NCBI GenBank assembly: GCA_017882305.1
Contig: JADGPU010000006.1
Location: 1 to 63,206, forward strand
Length of the DNA: 63,206 nt
Reading direction: 5' to 3'
DNA from: Bacteroidales bacterium
GTDB taxonomy: Bacteria > Bacteroidota > Bacteroidia > Bacteroidales > VadinHA17
The notes below the pieces were generated by a model. It ran no database searches and was not told the DNA's origin. It saw only the letters and a program-made list of their open reading frames with translations. Position 1 is the first letter of the stretch; each line of letters opens with the position of its first letter. Made by a program: the position numbers and the translations under genes. Positions 29,739 through 38,579 of this stretch are shown here, piece by piece.

Positions 29739-30290
29739 CTATTTTGGTATTATGACACTTCCTATAAGTTCTTTTTTTATTTTCCTGAGTTTATTCCTTA
29801 TGCTGGCATCGATGTAATTATCATCAACCTGAAGGATAAAGCCTCCAACTATTTCAGGATCAATATTTTCTTTGAGTTCAACTTTAGTCTTGAAAACATC
29901 AGAAATAAGATCAGTTATCTGTTTTTTGACTTTATCGTCAATTTTAACTGCAGTGGTAAGCACAGATTCGGTGATCCCCTTGAATTTCTTCGTTTCGTGG
30001 ATAAATACCCTTGTAATTGCAGGAATAAAACTTTCCCGCCCGTTTTTCACAATAAGGTCGATAATGGAAAGAGTGATCTTTTCAACGTTATCTCCAAGCA
30101 TTTTGTGAAATATTGCCTCCTTCTTGGAGGGAACAATGATGGGACTATTCAGGAACTCTTTTGTTTCCGCAATTTTACAGATCTCTGAAATAAAGATCAT
30201 GTCCTGGTAGACATTATCAAGAATCTTTTTTTCGAGAGCTGACTGAAATAATGCCCTTGAGTATCTTACAGATATTTTGCTGTCGTTCAT
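29739..30290 (-). CDS. atpH: ATP synthase F1 delta subunit
   Basis: 183 residues, standard length. N-terminal helical domain with ISVRYSRALFQSALEKK and a C-terminal LKENIDPEIVGGFILQVDD motif, as in OSCP/delta, which joins the b stalk to alpha. It lies 15 bases after atpF and 38 before atpA. Confidence 0.94.
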   Translation of the reverse strand: MNDSKISVRYSRALFQSALEKKILDNVYQDMIFISEICKIAETKEFLNSPIIVPSKKEAIFHKMLGDNVEKITLSIIDLIVKNGRESFIPAITRVFIHETKKFKGITESVLTTAVKIDDKVKKQITDLISDVFKTKVELKENIDPEIVGGFILQVDDNYIDASIRNKLRKIKKELIGSVIIPK

Positions 30291-30305
30291 TACAGATTCC
30301 GGTTC

Positions 30306-30821
30306 CTAGTTTTTATTTAAATCAATCTCGTTCAGATAATTATCGATCAGTTTTGCCTGTTCACCTGATTGCTTAAGTTTTTTACCCAGCAGTTTTGAGG
30401 CAATGTCAACTGAAAGAGTTGCAACCTGTTCATGAATCTCCGAAAGTGCTTTTAGTTTTTGGTTTTCAATCCCGACTCTTGCCTTTTCAACAAGTTTTTC
30501 AGCCTCCTCTGTAGCTTTTCCTTTGGCTTCAGAAATGAGCTTGTCACGTACCTCTCTGGCATCTTTCAGGATATTTTCCCGTTCTTCTCTTGCTTTGCGA
30601 AGGATTATTTCATTATCACTCTGCAGCTTTAACATTTCTTCTCTGGCTTTTGCAGCAGATTCGAGAGAACCTTTAATCATCTCATCTCTTGCTTTCACCG
30701 AAGAAAGAATGGGCTTCCAGGCAAATTTGGTAAGTACCACGAGAAATAAAACAAAGATCAGAGCTGACCAGAAAATTGTTCCTACTCCCGGTGAAACAAG
30801 GCTGTTTGCTAAAAGTATCAT
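30306..30821 (-). CDS. atpF: ATP synthase Fo b subunit
   Basis: 171 residues. One N-terminal membrane helix (TIFWSALIFVLFLVVLTKFAW) followed by a long charged helix rich in Ala, Lys and Glu (RDEMIKGSLESAAKAREEM and beyond), the peripheral stalk. It is the first gene after the hairpin that follows atpE. Confidence 0.95.
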   Translation of the reverse strand: MILLANSLVSPGVGTIFWSALIFVLFLVVLTKFAWKPILSSVKARDEMIKGSLESAAKAREEMLKLQSDNEIILRKAREERENILKDAREVRDKLISEAKGKATEEAEKLVEKARVGIENQKLKALSEIHEQVATLSVDIASKLLGKKLKQSGEQAKLIDNYLNEIDLNKN

Positions 30822-30846
30822 ATATATTTAATTAATTCGATAAAAT

Positions 30847-30884
30847 TAAAAAAGGAAGACCTGCAACCAACCGTTGCAGGCTTC
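30847..30884 (-). terminator. Intrinsic terminator/attenuator-like hairpin between atpE and atpF
   Basis: Read on the minus strand, arms GCCTGCAAC and GTTGCAGG form an 8-bp perfect stem with a 5-base loop; it extends by 4 further pairs (GAAG/CTTC) past a one-base bulge. CTTTTTTAATTTT follows directly, the layout of an intrinsic terminator. It lies 14 bases after the atpE stop and 26 bases before atpF. It could attenuate transcription or protect the 3' end of an atpB-atpE message, raising c-subunit output. Confidence 0.75.
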
Positions 30885-30897
30885 ATGATTTTCTCTC

Positions 30898-31110
<213 letters not shown>

Positions 31111-31134
31111 TCAAGTTTTAAGTTAAACAATTTA

Positions 31135-32199
31135 TTAATGATGTTCTTCCGGTACCGCCATACTGATGAACAGTGCTGACAGCAGAGTAAAAATATATGC
31201 TTGAAGGAATGCCACGAGGAGCTCGAGGAAATCCATAAAAATCACAAAAAATATTGATACCGGAGCCACTGCCAGAGAATCAAAAATGAAAATAAGGCAA
31301 ATAAGACTCAGTACAATTATATGTCCTGCAGTAATATTGGCAAACAATCGGATCATCAGTGCGAAAGGCTTTGAAAATAATCCTATTATTTCAACAGGTA
31401 TCATAATCGGCAAAAGCCAGAAAGGCACACCCGGGGCGAAGAAAATATGTTTCCAGTATGTTTTATTACCGCTGAACTGGGTAATAAGGAACGTGCAAGT
31501 CGCCAAAACAAATGTAAGTGCAATATTCCCTGTAACGTTTGCACCGAAGGGCGGGGGAAACGGAATAAGCCCCATCAGGTTGTTGATGAGTATAAAAAAG
31601 AATGCAGATAAGAGGTAGGGCATATACCTTTCGTATTTATCTGCCCCAAGATTTGGAATGGCAATATCATCGCGGACAAAAAGGATTACCGGTTCAAGAA
31701 AGCTCTGAATACCTTTTGGATGACTAATTCCCGATTTCTTGTATGAACGGGCAAGTGAAAGAAATAAAAAGAGACCTATCAGAGCTGCGGACAACATCCC
31801 GATAACTGTCTTTGTCATTGAAAAGTCAAGAGGAAGGTTTTTCTCATCGAGAGTTCCTTCTTTATTAACCGTAACTATTTTACCCTTAAGATCGCCCTCT
31901 TCTTCAATTTTATATCCTTTATATTCTTTCCCGTCAGCCAGTTTTTTCGAAGAGAATACATCAAGTCCTTTCTCTTTGCTGTAAAGAATAACCGGAAGAT
32001 AAATTGCAACATTCTCTCCGTTTTTCCACGTTAGTATATGCCATTCATGGGAATCGGCTATATGATCAAGAATAAAAGTGCTTGCATCAAATTTCCCTTC
32101 AGTTGCTGTTTTTTCCTTATCTTCCTGACCAAAGGATGAAATAGTGGTACCGGCAATCAGAAAAAACAAGAAAAAACTAATCAAAATTCTTGTTTTCAA
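31135..32199 (-). CDS. atpB: ATP synthase Fo a subunit with N-terminal extension
   Basis: 354 residues, longer than the ~270 of E. coli. A signal peptide-like start and a ~110-residue extra segment (FDASTFILDHIADSHEWHIL, the KGLDVFSSKKLADGKEYKGY region) precede the conserved helices, as in other Bacteroidota. The essential arginine is in FALMIRLFANITAGH, and the C-terminal helices end LFISMAVPEEHH. It forms the half-channels next to the c ring. It is followed by atpE after 27 bases. Confidence 0.95.
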   Translation of the reverse strand: MKTRILISFFLFFLIAGTTISSFGQEDKEKTATEGKFDASTFILDHIADSHEWHILTWKNGENVAIYLPVILYSKEKGLDVFSSKKLADGKEYKGYKIEEEGDLKGKIVTVNKEGTLDEKNLPLDFSMTKTVIGMLSAALIGLFLFLSLARSYKKSGISHPKGIQSFLEPVILFVRDDIAIPNLGADKYERYMPYLLSAFFFILINNLMGLIPFPPPFGANVTGNIALTFVLATCTFLITQFSGNKTYWKHIFFAPGVPFWLLPIMIPVEIIGLFSKPFALMIRLFANITAGHIIVLSLICLIFIFDSLAVAPVSIFFVIFMDFLELLVAFLQAYIFTLLSALFISMAVPEEHH

Positions 32200-32212
32200 T
32201 TCAGTTCTAGTT

Positions 32213-32599
32213 TTATAAAGCTCTGCTTTTCAATGTTTTCAGTATAACATATATAGTAAACAAAGTGAGTGTTAAATATAAAACAAAAAACATTAAAACA
32301 GACGGCAACGAAGTTTTTTTAGCAACAATAAACCAGATAAGTGCAAATACAATCTCAAACAGGAACTTAAGGCTTATTGCAACGAGAATATATAAAGTCT
32401 GGCTGTCAGGTTCTTTGGGCTGACCTTTAAAAAAAATCAGAAGAGTAATAAATGCTATTATCGAAAAAGAAGAAGATAAAATTACAATATCACTGAAATA
32501 AAGATTTAGTTTTAATATGGAAACAACTAAATATGCTGCTATTAATAACAGTACGTTCAATAAAACCAATACTAAAAGATATTTATGAATTAATTTCAA
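32213..32599 (-). CDS. AtpI-like four-helix membrane protein
   Basis: 128 residues with four hydrophobic helices (YLLVLVLLNVLLLIAAYLVV, IVILSSSFSIIAFITLLIFF, TLYILVAISLKFLFEIVFAL, VLMFFVLYLTLTLFTIYVIL). Size, helix count and position just before atpB match AtpI, which helps assemble the c ring or supply ions, but the sequence itself is poorly conserved. The AtpI assignment therefore rests on topology and context. Confidence 0.6.
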   Translation of the reverse strand: MKLIHKYLLVLVLLNVLLLIAAYLVVSILKLNLYFSDIVILSSSFSIIAFITLLIFFKGQPKEPDSQTLYILVAISLKFLFEIVFALIWFIVAKKTSLPSVLMFFVLYLTLTLFTIYVILKTLKSRAL

Positions 32600-32608
32600 G
32601 AATGGGGA

Positions 32609-32866
32609 TCACTTAATAAAATCTTTAACGGCAATGTATATTGCTGCAAAAACACCAAACAGTGAGAGAACTATTGTAAAAACAGGTGTATGCCAGCCTG
32701 TCAGTTTATCAAGTTTTACGCCACCCCAGACAGTAACAAGAATAATACCTATCATCTGGAAAGCAATCCCTGAATACCGGCCAAAGTCCTGGAGCCCCTT
32801 ATTTTGAAGGTTTTTCGGGTCCTTTTTCTTTAATGGTTCCTGCTCCTGCATTATTATCGGTATCAC
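32609..32866 (-). CDS. atpZ: AtpZ/AtpI family protein
   Basis: 85 residues, two membrane helices (YSGIAFQMIGIILVTVWGGV and FTIVLSLFGVFAAIYIAVK) with GVKLDKLTG between them, the AtpZ/AtpI pattern. The start at 32866 lies inside the bactofilin gene; a second ATG at 32851 still overlaps it. The overlap (53-68 bases, different frame) implies translational coupling. In other bacteria AtpZ works with AtpI in ATP synthase assembly or Mg2+/Ca2+ supply. Confidence 0.8.
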   Translation of the reverse strand: MIPIIMQEQEPLKKKDPKNLQNKGLQDFGRYSGIAFQMIGIILVTVWGGVKLDKLTGWHTPVFTIVLSLFGVFAAIYIAVKDFIK

Positions 32867-33200
32867 TCATTTTACAGTTTCCAGAAAATACTGCTCCTGG
32901 TTCTATAGAAAGTTTTGATGTAACTATGTCACCATTAATTTTTGAAGAAGCTTTCAGGTTAAGCAACTGCCCCACAGTAATTTTGCCTTCAATAAATCCT
33001 GATACTTCTGAATTCTTGCAAATAACTTCCCCTTTTACCTTCCCGGTTGTACCAATAACAACTTTACCCTTTGTGTTAAGATTTCCTGTAAGAGAACCAT
33101 CGATACGGATATCACCACTGGATTTTATATCACCGGTTATGTCCGTCCCATTGCTTATAAGGTTAATGGTAGTGTTATCTGGTTCATTGAACTTTGCCAT
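32799..33200 (-). CDS. Bactofilin (polymer-forming cytoskeletal protein)
   Basis: 133 residues. A short N-terminal tail is followed by a right-handed beta-helix core (about 18-110) with repeated short strands such as GDIKSSGDIRIDGSLTG, KVVIGTTGKVKGEV and SGFIEGKITVGQ. Bactofilins assemble into filaments without nucleotide and organise envelope proteins. It heads the ATP synthase operon and overlaps atpZ. Whether it positions the synthase or only shares its promoter is unknown. Confidence 0.88.
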   Translation of the reverse strand: MAKFNEPDNTTINLISNGTDITGDIKSSGDIRIDGSLTGNLNTKGKVVIGTTGKVKGEVICKNSEVSGFIEGKITVGQLLNLKASSKINGDIVTSKLSIEPGAVFSGNCKMSDTDNNAGAGTIKEKGPEKPSK

Positions 33201-33238
33201 AATATTTAAAAGTTAAGAGATACAAACTTAATAACTCA

Positions 33239-33246
33239 CAAATATA
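33239..33246 (-). promoter_or_regulatory. Candidate -7 element for bactofilin-atp operon
   Basis: On the minus strand it reads TATATTTG, an exact TANNTTTG match 38 bases upstream of the bactofilin ATG. It is the likely promoter of the whole atpZ-atpBEFHAG block. The -33 element is weak. Confidence 0.5.
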
Positions 33247-33304
33247 AAAACTATTGCAGATAATAATAAAATTAGGGATGACATCTTTTGTTTTGGTGAG
33301 AAAT

Positions 33305-33364
33305 GACCCCTCTGCTGCTGCGCGGCATTATCAGGGGAGAGTGCCCGAAAAGCGAGGGGGTTTA
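33305..33364. repeat. C-rich intergenic element with TAAACCCC terminus, copy 1
   Basis: On the minus strand it begins TAAACCCCCTCGC, contains TTCGGGCACTCTCCCC and ends GCAGAGGGGTC, so its ends are inverted repeats. The same start and an internal TTCGGGCTCTCACCC occur in the element at 40653-40798. It lies between fabH and the bactofilin promoter. Confidence 0.6.
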
Positions 33365-33382
33365 TTTTAGATCGGAAATCTC

Positions 33383-34381
33383 CTATTCCGGGTTATAAGC
33401 CCACTTAAGGTAGATAGCGCCCCACGTAAATCCACCTCCGAATGCGGCAAGTATCAGAATATCCCCTTTTTTAAGCTTTTTTTCATATTCCCATATGCAC
33501 AATGGAATAGTAGCATTTGTTGTATTTCCATAATTTTCGATGTTGATCATCACCTTTTCTATTGCAAGTCCCATTCTTCTGCCGGTAGCATCGATAATAC
33601 GAAGGTTTGCCTGGTGAGGAACAAGCCATGCTATGTCATCAGATTTAAGATTATTCCGTTCCATAATCTCTACGGCAACATCAGCCATATTTGAAACCGC
33701 AAATTTAAAGACACTTTGTCCTTCCTGGTAAATGAAGTGTTCTTTTGCATCAACTGTTTCATGTGAGGCAGGTTTAACAGAGCCTCCGGCTTTAAGATGC
33801 AGGTACTTTCGTCCCGCGCCGTCTGTATGAAAAATATAATCAATTATCCCGAATTCCTCATTTGTAGGTTCAAGCATTACTGCTCCGGCTGCATCTCCAA
33901 AGAGCGGGCAAGTTGTACGGTCGGTGTAATCGGTAATTGATGACATTTTATCGGCTCCGACAATAATAACTTTTTTATATCTGCCAGTTTCAACATAGGC
34001 TGCTCCGGTTTGTAAAGCAAAAAGGAATCCCGAACAAGCTGCATTTAGGTCAAAGCTGAATGCATTTTTTATACCGCATTTATCCGATATGATATTTGCT
34101 GTTGCAGGGAAAAGCATGTCCGGAGTGGCAGAGGCACAGATCAGCAGATCAATTTCTTCAGGCGCGGTATTTGTTTTCAACAATAAACCCCGTACCGCCT
34201 GCTCGCCAAGATCTGAACTTCCGAGGCCCTCTCCTTTAAGTATTCGCCTCTCTTTTATTCCGACTCGTTGCATAATCCATTCATCGGAAGTGTCAACCAT
34301 TTTCGAAAGTTCCTGATTTGTCAGCTTGTATTCCGGCACCCAGGCATTGATTCCTGTAATAGCTGCCCGTATTTTTTCCAT
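33383..34381 (-). CDS. fabH: Beta-ketoacyl-ACP synthase III
   Basis: 332 residues. The Cys-His-Asn triad is intact: Cys116 in NAACSGFLF, His256 in VPHQANLRI and Asn286 in YGNTTNA. It starts fatty-acid synthesis by condensing an acyl-CoA with malonyl-ACP. It directly follows plsX (2 bases) in the usual rpmF-plsX-fabH arrangement. Confidence 0.96.
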   Translation of the reverse strand: MEKIRAAITGINAWVPEYKLTNQELSKMVDTSDEWIMQRVGIKERRILKGEGLGSSDLGEQAVRGLLLKTNTAPEEIDLLICASATPDMLFPATANIISDKCGIKNAFSFDLNAACSGFLFALQTGAAYVETGRYKKVIIVGADKMSSITDYTDRTTCPLFGDAAGAVMLEPTNEEFGIIDYIFHTDGAGRKYLHLKAGGSVKPASHETVDAKEHFIYQEGQSVFKFAVSNMADVAVEIMERNNLKSDDIAWLVPHQANLRIIDATGRRMGLAIEKVMINIENYGNTTNATIPLCIWEYEKKLKKGDILILAAFGGGFTWGAIYLKWAYNPE

Positions 34382-34383
34382 AA

Positions 34384-35322
34384 TTATATTGCTTCTTTTA
34401 TCTTTTGTGCCAGATTGGCGTGCACTACACCCCTGGTCTGCAGAACCATGTTCATTATGGCTTTCCTTTTCGAAATTCCATGCCCGATAACAACATTGGC
34501 ATTTATTCCAACTATAGGTGTTCCTCCTATGTTTTCCCAGTCAAGACGGTCGAAGTATGCATCTTTAAGATTTCTGATTTTATATAAATGATGAAATGCT
34601 TCTCCCATCTTCAGAATAACATTTCCAACAAAACCATCACATACGATAACATCAGTCATAGTTTCACGGAAAAGTGCATTCCCCTCGATATTACCAACAA
34701 AATTCAGTCCGGGGTAATCTTTCATCAGCTCATAAGCTGCTTTAACAGCCGGAGTACCCTTTGTTTCTTCTTGGCCGATATTAAGCAATCCGACAGTTGG
34801 ATTATCTGTTCCCAGGACATACTTTGCATAAATACTGCCGAGAATACCATATTGCAAAAATACATCCGGTTTACAATCTGGATTCAATCCAACATCAAGA
34901 ATAACAGAATCGCGATCATCAACGCAGGGTAATACCATTACCAGTGCCGGTCTTAAAACCCCCGGTATCATATTTACGGTATAACTTGCGCCAACAAGCA
35001 TTGCCCCAGTATTTCCAGCACTGCAGAAACCATCCAGATTTCCATTTTTCAGCATTCCGTATCCTACAGCGATACTTGAGTCTTTTTTTTGTGAGAATGC
35101 TTTTGCAGGATGATCAGCCATTTCAATAACCTGCGATGTATGTACTATTTCAAATTTGGACGGCTCAATATGCATCTCCCTCAGTTTCCTTAAAATGGAA
35201 GGTTCATCTCCGATAAGGACAAGGTTCTCATTAACTGATAAACGCTTAAGGGAATCACCTGCACCCTCAATGATTGACTCAGGTGCGAAATCACCACCCA
35301 TGACATCAAGGCCAATTCTCAT
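34384..35322 (-). CDS. plsX: Phosphate acyltransferase PlsX
   Basis: 312 residues. Family hallmarks are [20 protein letters not shown] at the N terminus, [24 protein letters not shown] and the C-terminal VVHANL motif. It makes acyl-phosphate from acyl-ACP for phospholipid synthesis. It sits between rpmF and fabH on the same strand, linking lipid supply with the ribosome gene. Confidence 0.95.
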   Translation of the reverse strand: MRIGLDVMGGDFAPESIIEGAGDSLKRLSVNENLVLIGDEPSILRKLREMHIEPSKFEIVHTSQVIEMADHPAKAFSQKKDSSIAVGYGMLKNGNLDGFCSAGNTGAMLVGASYTVNMIPGVLRPALVMVLPCVDDRDSVILDVGLNPDCKPDVFLQYGILGSIYAKYVLGTDNPTVGLLNIGQEETKGTPAVKAAYELMKDYPGLNFVGNIEGNALFRETMTDVIVCDGFVGNVILKMGEAFHHLYKIRNLKDAYFDRLDWENIGGTPIVGINANVVIGHGISKRKAIMNMVLQTRGVVHANLAQKIKEAI

Positions 35323-35347
35323 ATTACATTTTTTAAGTTAGGCGAGT

Positions 35348-35533
35348 TCAGGCAGTTGCCTTTTTCTCAATAGCAAGCTTACCTCTGTAAAAGCCACACT
35401 CAGGACATACCCTGTGATACAGAACTGAAGATCCGCAGTTTGAACAGCTTGCCGTTGTAGGTGCAGTTGCCTTATAATGTGTTCTGCGCTTATCTCTTCT
35501 GGTCTTGGAATGTTTGTGTTTAGGATGTGCCAT
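35348..35533 (-). CDS. rpmF: 50S ribosomal protein L32, zinc-ribbon form
   Basis: 61 residues. The basic N terminus (AHPKHKHSKTRRDKRRTHYK) and the four cysteines of a zinc ribbon (CSNCG and CPECG) mark the zinc-binding form of L32. It sits between DUF177 and plsX, the standard cluster. Confidence 0.96.
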   Translation of the reverse strand: MAHPKHKHSKTRRDKRRTHYKATAPTTASCSNCGSSVLYHRVCPECGFYRGKLAIEKKATA

Positions 35534-35544
35534 ATTAAATTAAT

Positions 35545-36066
35545 TTAATTATCGTTCATTAGTTTTTTCAATTCATCCCATCTCGGGTCGTTCTCTTTTT
35601 CTTCTTCTATTAAAAGCTCCTCCAGTTTTTTCAACATAAACGGATCGCATGTGCTCTTACCATTTTTATCAGCAGGATGTACCCTCTTTATCGGCAAAGC
35701 CAGTATAATGAATTCATATATCTGCTGTTGCAGATCTAATTCATATTCATCGGCCGGTAATGAAAGAATGTCCGGATCAATATCTTCGATGCTTTTCCCA
35801 AATTTAACAAGTAATCTGTTCTCACTGCCAACAGGCTGGGAAAACATCTCCAGACATCTGTCACAGCTTAATCTGAGGCTTCCGGAAACCCTTATTATCA
35901 TATCCAGATGGGAAGATCTTTTGTCCATCTCAATATTAGCAATAAGGCTGCCTTCCTTAACTTCCGATTCTTCAAACTGTTCAAAAAACTCTTTATCAAT
36001 CTCAAAATCAATTGTGTGGTGCCCTTCTTTTAATCCACTTAACGATATGGTATAGGATGAGGGCAT
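35545..36066 (-). CDS. DUF177 (YceD-like) protein
   Basis: 173 residues from the ATG at 36066. A longer frame from TTG at 36108 exists, but it contains a TATTTTTG promoter element, so the later ATG is preferred. Conserved LSCDRCLEMF and the acidic C-terminal tail (DPRWDELKKLMND) identify the family, which is encoded beside rpmF throughout bacteria and, in plants and E. coli, is linked to 23S rRNA accumulation. It starts the rpmF-plsX-fabH unit. Confidence 0.88.
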   Translation of the reverse strand: MPSSYTISLSGLKEGHHTIDFEIDKEFFEQFEESEVKEGSLIANIEMDKRSSHLDMIIRVSGSLRLSCDRCLEMFSQPVGSENRLLVKFGKSIEDIDPDILSLPADEYELDLQQQIYEFIILALPIKRVHPADKNGKSTCDPFMLKKLEELLIEEEKENDPRWDELKKLMNDN

Positions 36067-36085
36067 CTCTTTAAATTTTGGTTTG

Positions 36086-36093
36086 CAAAAATA
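36086..36093 (-). promoter_or_regulatory. Candidate -7 element for DUF177-rpmF-plsX-fabH
   Basis: Minus-strand TATTTTTG, 19 bases upstream of the ATG at 36066. It falls inside the longer TTG-started frame, so it also bears on the start choice. Confidence 0.45.
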
Positions 36094-36216
36094 TGAATCC
36101 TTCTTCAATTAAAAAAATTATCAACAAAAAAGTAACATTTATTGTCATAAAAGGCCAAATACCGATAGAAAAATGCTGTTTACCGAATTTCTCTTAGTCG
36201 CTGTTTATTTGAGAAT

Positions 36217-36224
36217 TATATTTG
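36217..36224 (+). promoter_or_regulatory. Candidate -7 element for LiaF-like operon
   Basis: TATATTTG, an exact TANNTTTG match 24 bases before the ATG at 36249. No well-placed -33 element. Confidence 0.4.
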
Positions 36225-36248
36225 TTATAGATTAAATATTTTAAAATT

Positions 36249-36638
36249 ATGAGACACAGAGATTATCACCACTACAGAGACTATCCTCGCTTAAGGGACA
36301 GGGAACATCATCCCAGGGTAAGCATAGGATTATTCTTTATTGTTCTTGGTGTGGCACTTCTCGTTGCAACAAATGACTTGCTAAACCTTGGAACTGTCAG
36401 CAACTATTTTACCTGGGAGACAGCAATGATTTTCATAGGCATTTTATTACTGTTAAACCTTCATTTCATCGGAGGTCTGTTGCTTATTGCAGGAGGAATA
36501 TGGTTCTTAAAGGACCATATCTTCTTTATTACTCCTGAAATCTTCAGAAATTTCTATTGGCCTTCTGTAATAGTTTTAATTGGCCTGTCATTTATCATAT
36601 CATCACTTTTTAAAAGAAAAACTAAAGTTGATAATTGA
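36249..36638 (+). CDS. LiaI/LiaF-like transmembrane protein
   Basis: 129 residues. A basic, His/Arg-rich N terminus is followed by four hydrophobic helices (IGLFFIVLGVALLVA, TAMIFIGILLLLNL, IGGLLLIAGGIWFL, WPSVIVLIGLSFIISSLF). The pattern resembles the DUF5668/LiaF N-terminal membrane domain without a soluble C-terminal part. It is the first gene of a four-gene operon with a larger LiaF-like protein, a histidine kinase and a LytTR regulator. Confidence 0.7.
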   Translation: MRHRDYHHYRDYPRLRDREHHPRVSIGLFFIVLGVALLVATNDLLNLGTVSNYFTWETAMIFIGILLLLNLHFIGGLLLIAGGIWFLKDHIFFITPEIFRNFYWPSVIVLIGLSFIISSLFKRKTKVDN

Positions 36639-36659
36639 AAAACAAATAAATTTACGATT

Positions 36660-37430
36660 ATGGAAACAAATGAGAACTACAGAGATGAGCGTCGTCAAGC
36701 CAGGGATGAGCGTCGTCAACTCAGACGCGAACAACATCACCTTCAGAACAACCGCCCGATTATTGGTGTGATCCTTGTACTGGCCGGACTATTCCTTGTA
36801 ATGAGAAATACTGGTTTCTTCCCTGAATTTATTGATCATGTTATTTTCAGCTGGCCAATGCTCCTTGTTGCCATCGGATTGGTTATGACCCTGGGAGCTT
36901 CAGAAAAGACATCCGGGGTTATTGTGATGGCAGTGGGAGGGTTTTTTCTAATCCCCATGATATTCCGTGAAACCTTTCATGCCTATAATATGTTCTGGCC
37001 TTCGATTTTTATTATCATCGGGGTTATTTTCATAGTCACAAAACGTCATGGATGGAATTCTGCTATATCAAAGGGAGTAATAGGAGACGATTATGTTGAT
37101 TATGTTAATATATTCGGTGGTGGTGAACGCCAGATCATTTCAGAAAACTTCAGAGGGGGAAAAGTATCAGCTGTTTTCGGAGGTATGGAACTGGATCTCA
37201 CAAAAGCAAAACTGGCACCAGGCAGAAATGAACTTGAGATAGCATGTGTCTTCGGAGGAGTCACGTTTATTGTACCCGACGATTGGAATATATCAATAGA
37301 GGTAACACCTGTTCTGGGTGGGTTCAATGATTCCAGGAAATTAATACCAGGCAGAACTATAGATTCTACAAGACAACTTGCGATAAAAGGGGCCGTGGTA
37401 TTCGGCGGTGGAGAAGTTAAAAGCTATTAA
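36660..37430 (+). CDS. LiaF-like protein (cell-wall-active antibiotic response type)
   Basis: 256 residues. The N terminus is highly charged and repetitive (DERRQARDERRQLRREQ, from a direct DNA repeat). Four membrane helices follow (about 35-130), then a soluble C-terminal beta domain (about 145-256; VNIFGGGERQI, GKVSAVFGGMELDLTKAKL, ACVFGGVTFIVPDDW). In Firmicutes LiaF restrains the LiaSR system until the envelope is stressed. Here a kinase and regulator of a different family follow in the same operon, so an analogous envelope-sensing role is plausible. Confidence 0.8.
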   Translation: METNENYRDERRQARDERRQLRREQHHLQNNRPIIGVILVLAGLFLVMRNTGFFPEFIDHVIFSWPMLLVAIGLVMTLGASEKTSGVIVMAVGGFFLIPMIFRETFHAYNMFWPSIFIIIGVIFIVTKRHGWNSAISKGVIGDDYVDYVNIFGGGERQIISENFRGGKVSAVFGGMELDLTKAKLAPGRNELEIACVFGGVTFIVPDDWNISIEVTPVLGGFNDSRKLIPGRTIDSTRQLAIKGAVVFGGGEVKSY

Positions 37431-37441
37431 TTAACTTACGG

Positions 37442-38497
37442 ATGAAACATCCGATCTTTTCAAACAAAGTAAGGCTTATAGTGTGGTGGCTGGTCTGGAT
37501 TTTTCTTGCTCTGGGACAGTCGCTTCTATTTTATTATGCCTTCGGAAGCTTTATTGAAATAAGCCTGGTCGATAGCCTTGTATCTTTGCTTATCTATTCG
37601 GGTATTGGTCTCTCATTATGGTATCCATTCAGGTTTTTTAATTCCGGAGAGATCCGGACAACAGCCCTTATCTCCAACCTTGTTGCAAGTGGAGTGCTTT
37701 CTATCACGCTCTGGGTCGTGATAACAAAGTTTATAATGACAACTGTATTGCCGGAACAAAACAATTACGAGGCATACTGGGCTGCAACATTTCCATACAG
37801 AGTAGGATCAGGTGTTTTTATTTACGGCTTAATTATTCTCACTTATTATCTTTTCGAAAGCTTAAGAAATCTTTCTGAAAAAAATACCAAAGAAGCACGG
37901 CTGGAGAGCCTTGTAAAAGAGACTGAGCTTAAAATGCTCCGGTCTCAGATCAATCCTCACTTTCTTTTCAATAGCCTGAATTCAATAAGCTCCCTCACAA
38001 TTACCGATCCTGAAAAAGCCAGGGATATGGTAGTTAAGCTCTCGGAGTTCATGAGATATGCTCTTTCAAGAAAAGATGAACAACCTGTATCCCTGCAGAA
38101 TGAACTTGAAAACCTGCGTTTATATCTGGATATTGAAAAAGTAAGGTTCGGAGATAAGCTTACAACTGAAGAGATTATTGACTCCAATTGTTTTGATTTA
38201 AAAATCCCCGTAATGCTGCTGCAACCACTTTACGAGAATGCAGTTAAGCATGGCGTTTATGAAAGTACGGAAAGCGTTAGGATAATAACACAAGCAAAGA
38301 TTATTAACGGGTACCTTGAAATAACTATAAGCAATAATTATGATCCTGCCCCATCATTAAAGAGAGGAACCGGGACCGGGTTGTTAAATGTCACCCGGAG
38401 GCTTGAATTGTTCTACGGCAACAAGGCATCGATGAGAACATTGAAAGAAAATGGGATTTATTCCGTAAACCTGTACATACCGACAGATTATTTGTAA
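37442..38497 (+). CDS. LytS-type sensor histidine kinase
   Basis: 351 residues. Four membrane helices (about 10-140), then a His_kinase domain with the phosphoacceptor in SQINPHFLFNSLNSIS and an ATPase domain (IPVMLLQPLYENAVKHGV, GTGTGLLNVTRRL). It belongs to the YehU/LytS group that signals to LytTR regulators. The cognate regulator is the next gene, 82 bases on. The LiaF-like protein just upstream (11 bases) is a likely signal partner. Confidence 0.9.
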   Translation: MKHPIFSNKVRLIVWWLVWIFLALGQSLLFYYAFGSFIEISLVDSLVSLLIYSGIGLSLWYPFRFFNSGEIRTTALISNLVASGVLSITLWVVITKFIMTTVLPEQNNYEAYWAATFPYRVGSGVFIYGLIILTYYLFESLRNLSEKNTKEARLESLVKETELKMLRSQINPHFLFNSLNSISSLTITDPEKARDMVVKLSEFMRYALSRKDEQPVSLQNELENLRLYLDIEKVRFGDKLTTEEIIDSNCFDLKIPVMLLQPLYENAVKHGVYESTESVRIITQAKIINGYLEITISNNYDPAPSLKRGTGTGLLNVTRRLELFYGNKASMRTLKENGIYSVNLYIPTDYL

Positions 38498-38579
38498 ATG
38501 TTATTTGAAAATTAATATATAAATTTAGGGGTAAGAAAACAGAGGGACCTTTTTAGCAGCACAGGGAAACAAAAAAACA

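Noticed and set aside
29694..30188. 164-codon plus-strand frame opposite atpH
   Set aside because: Lies on the opposite strand of a certain atpH; composition is that of a shadow frame.
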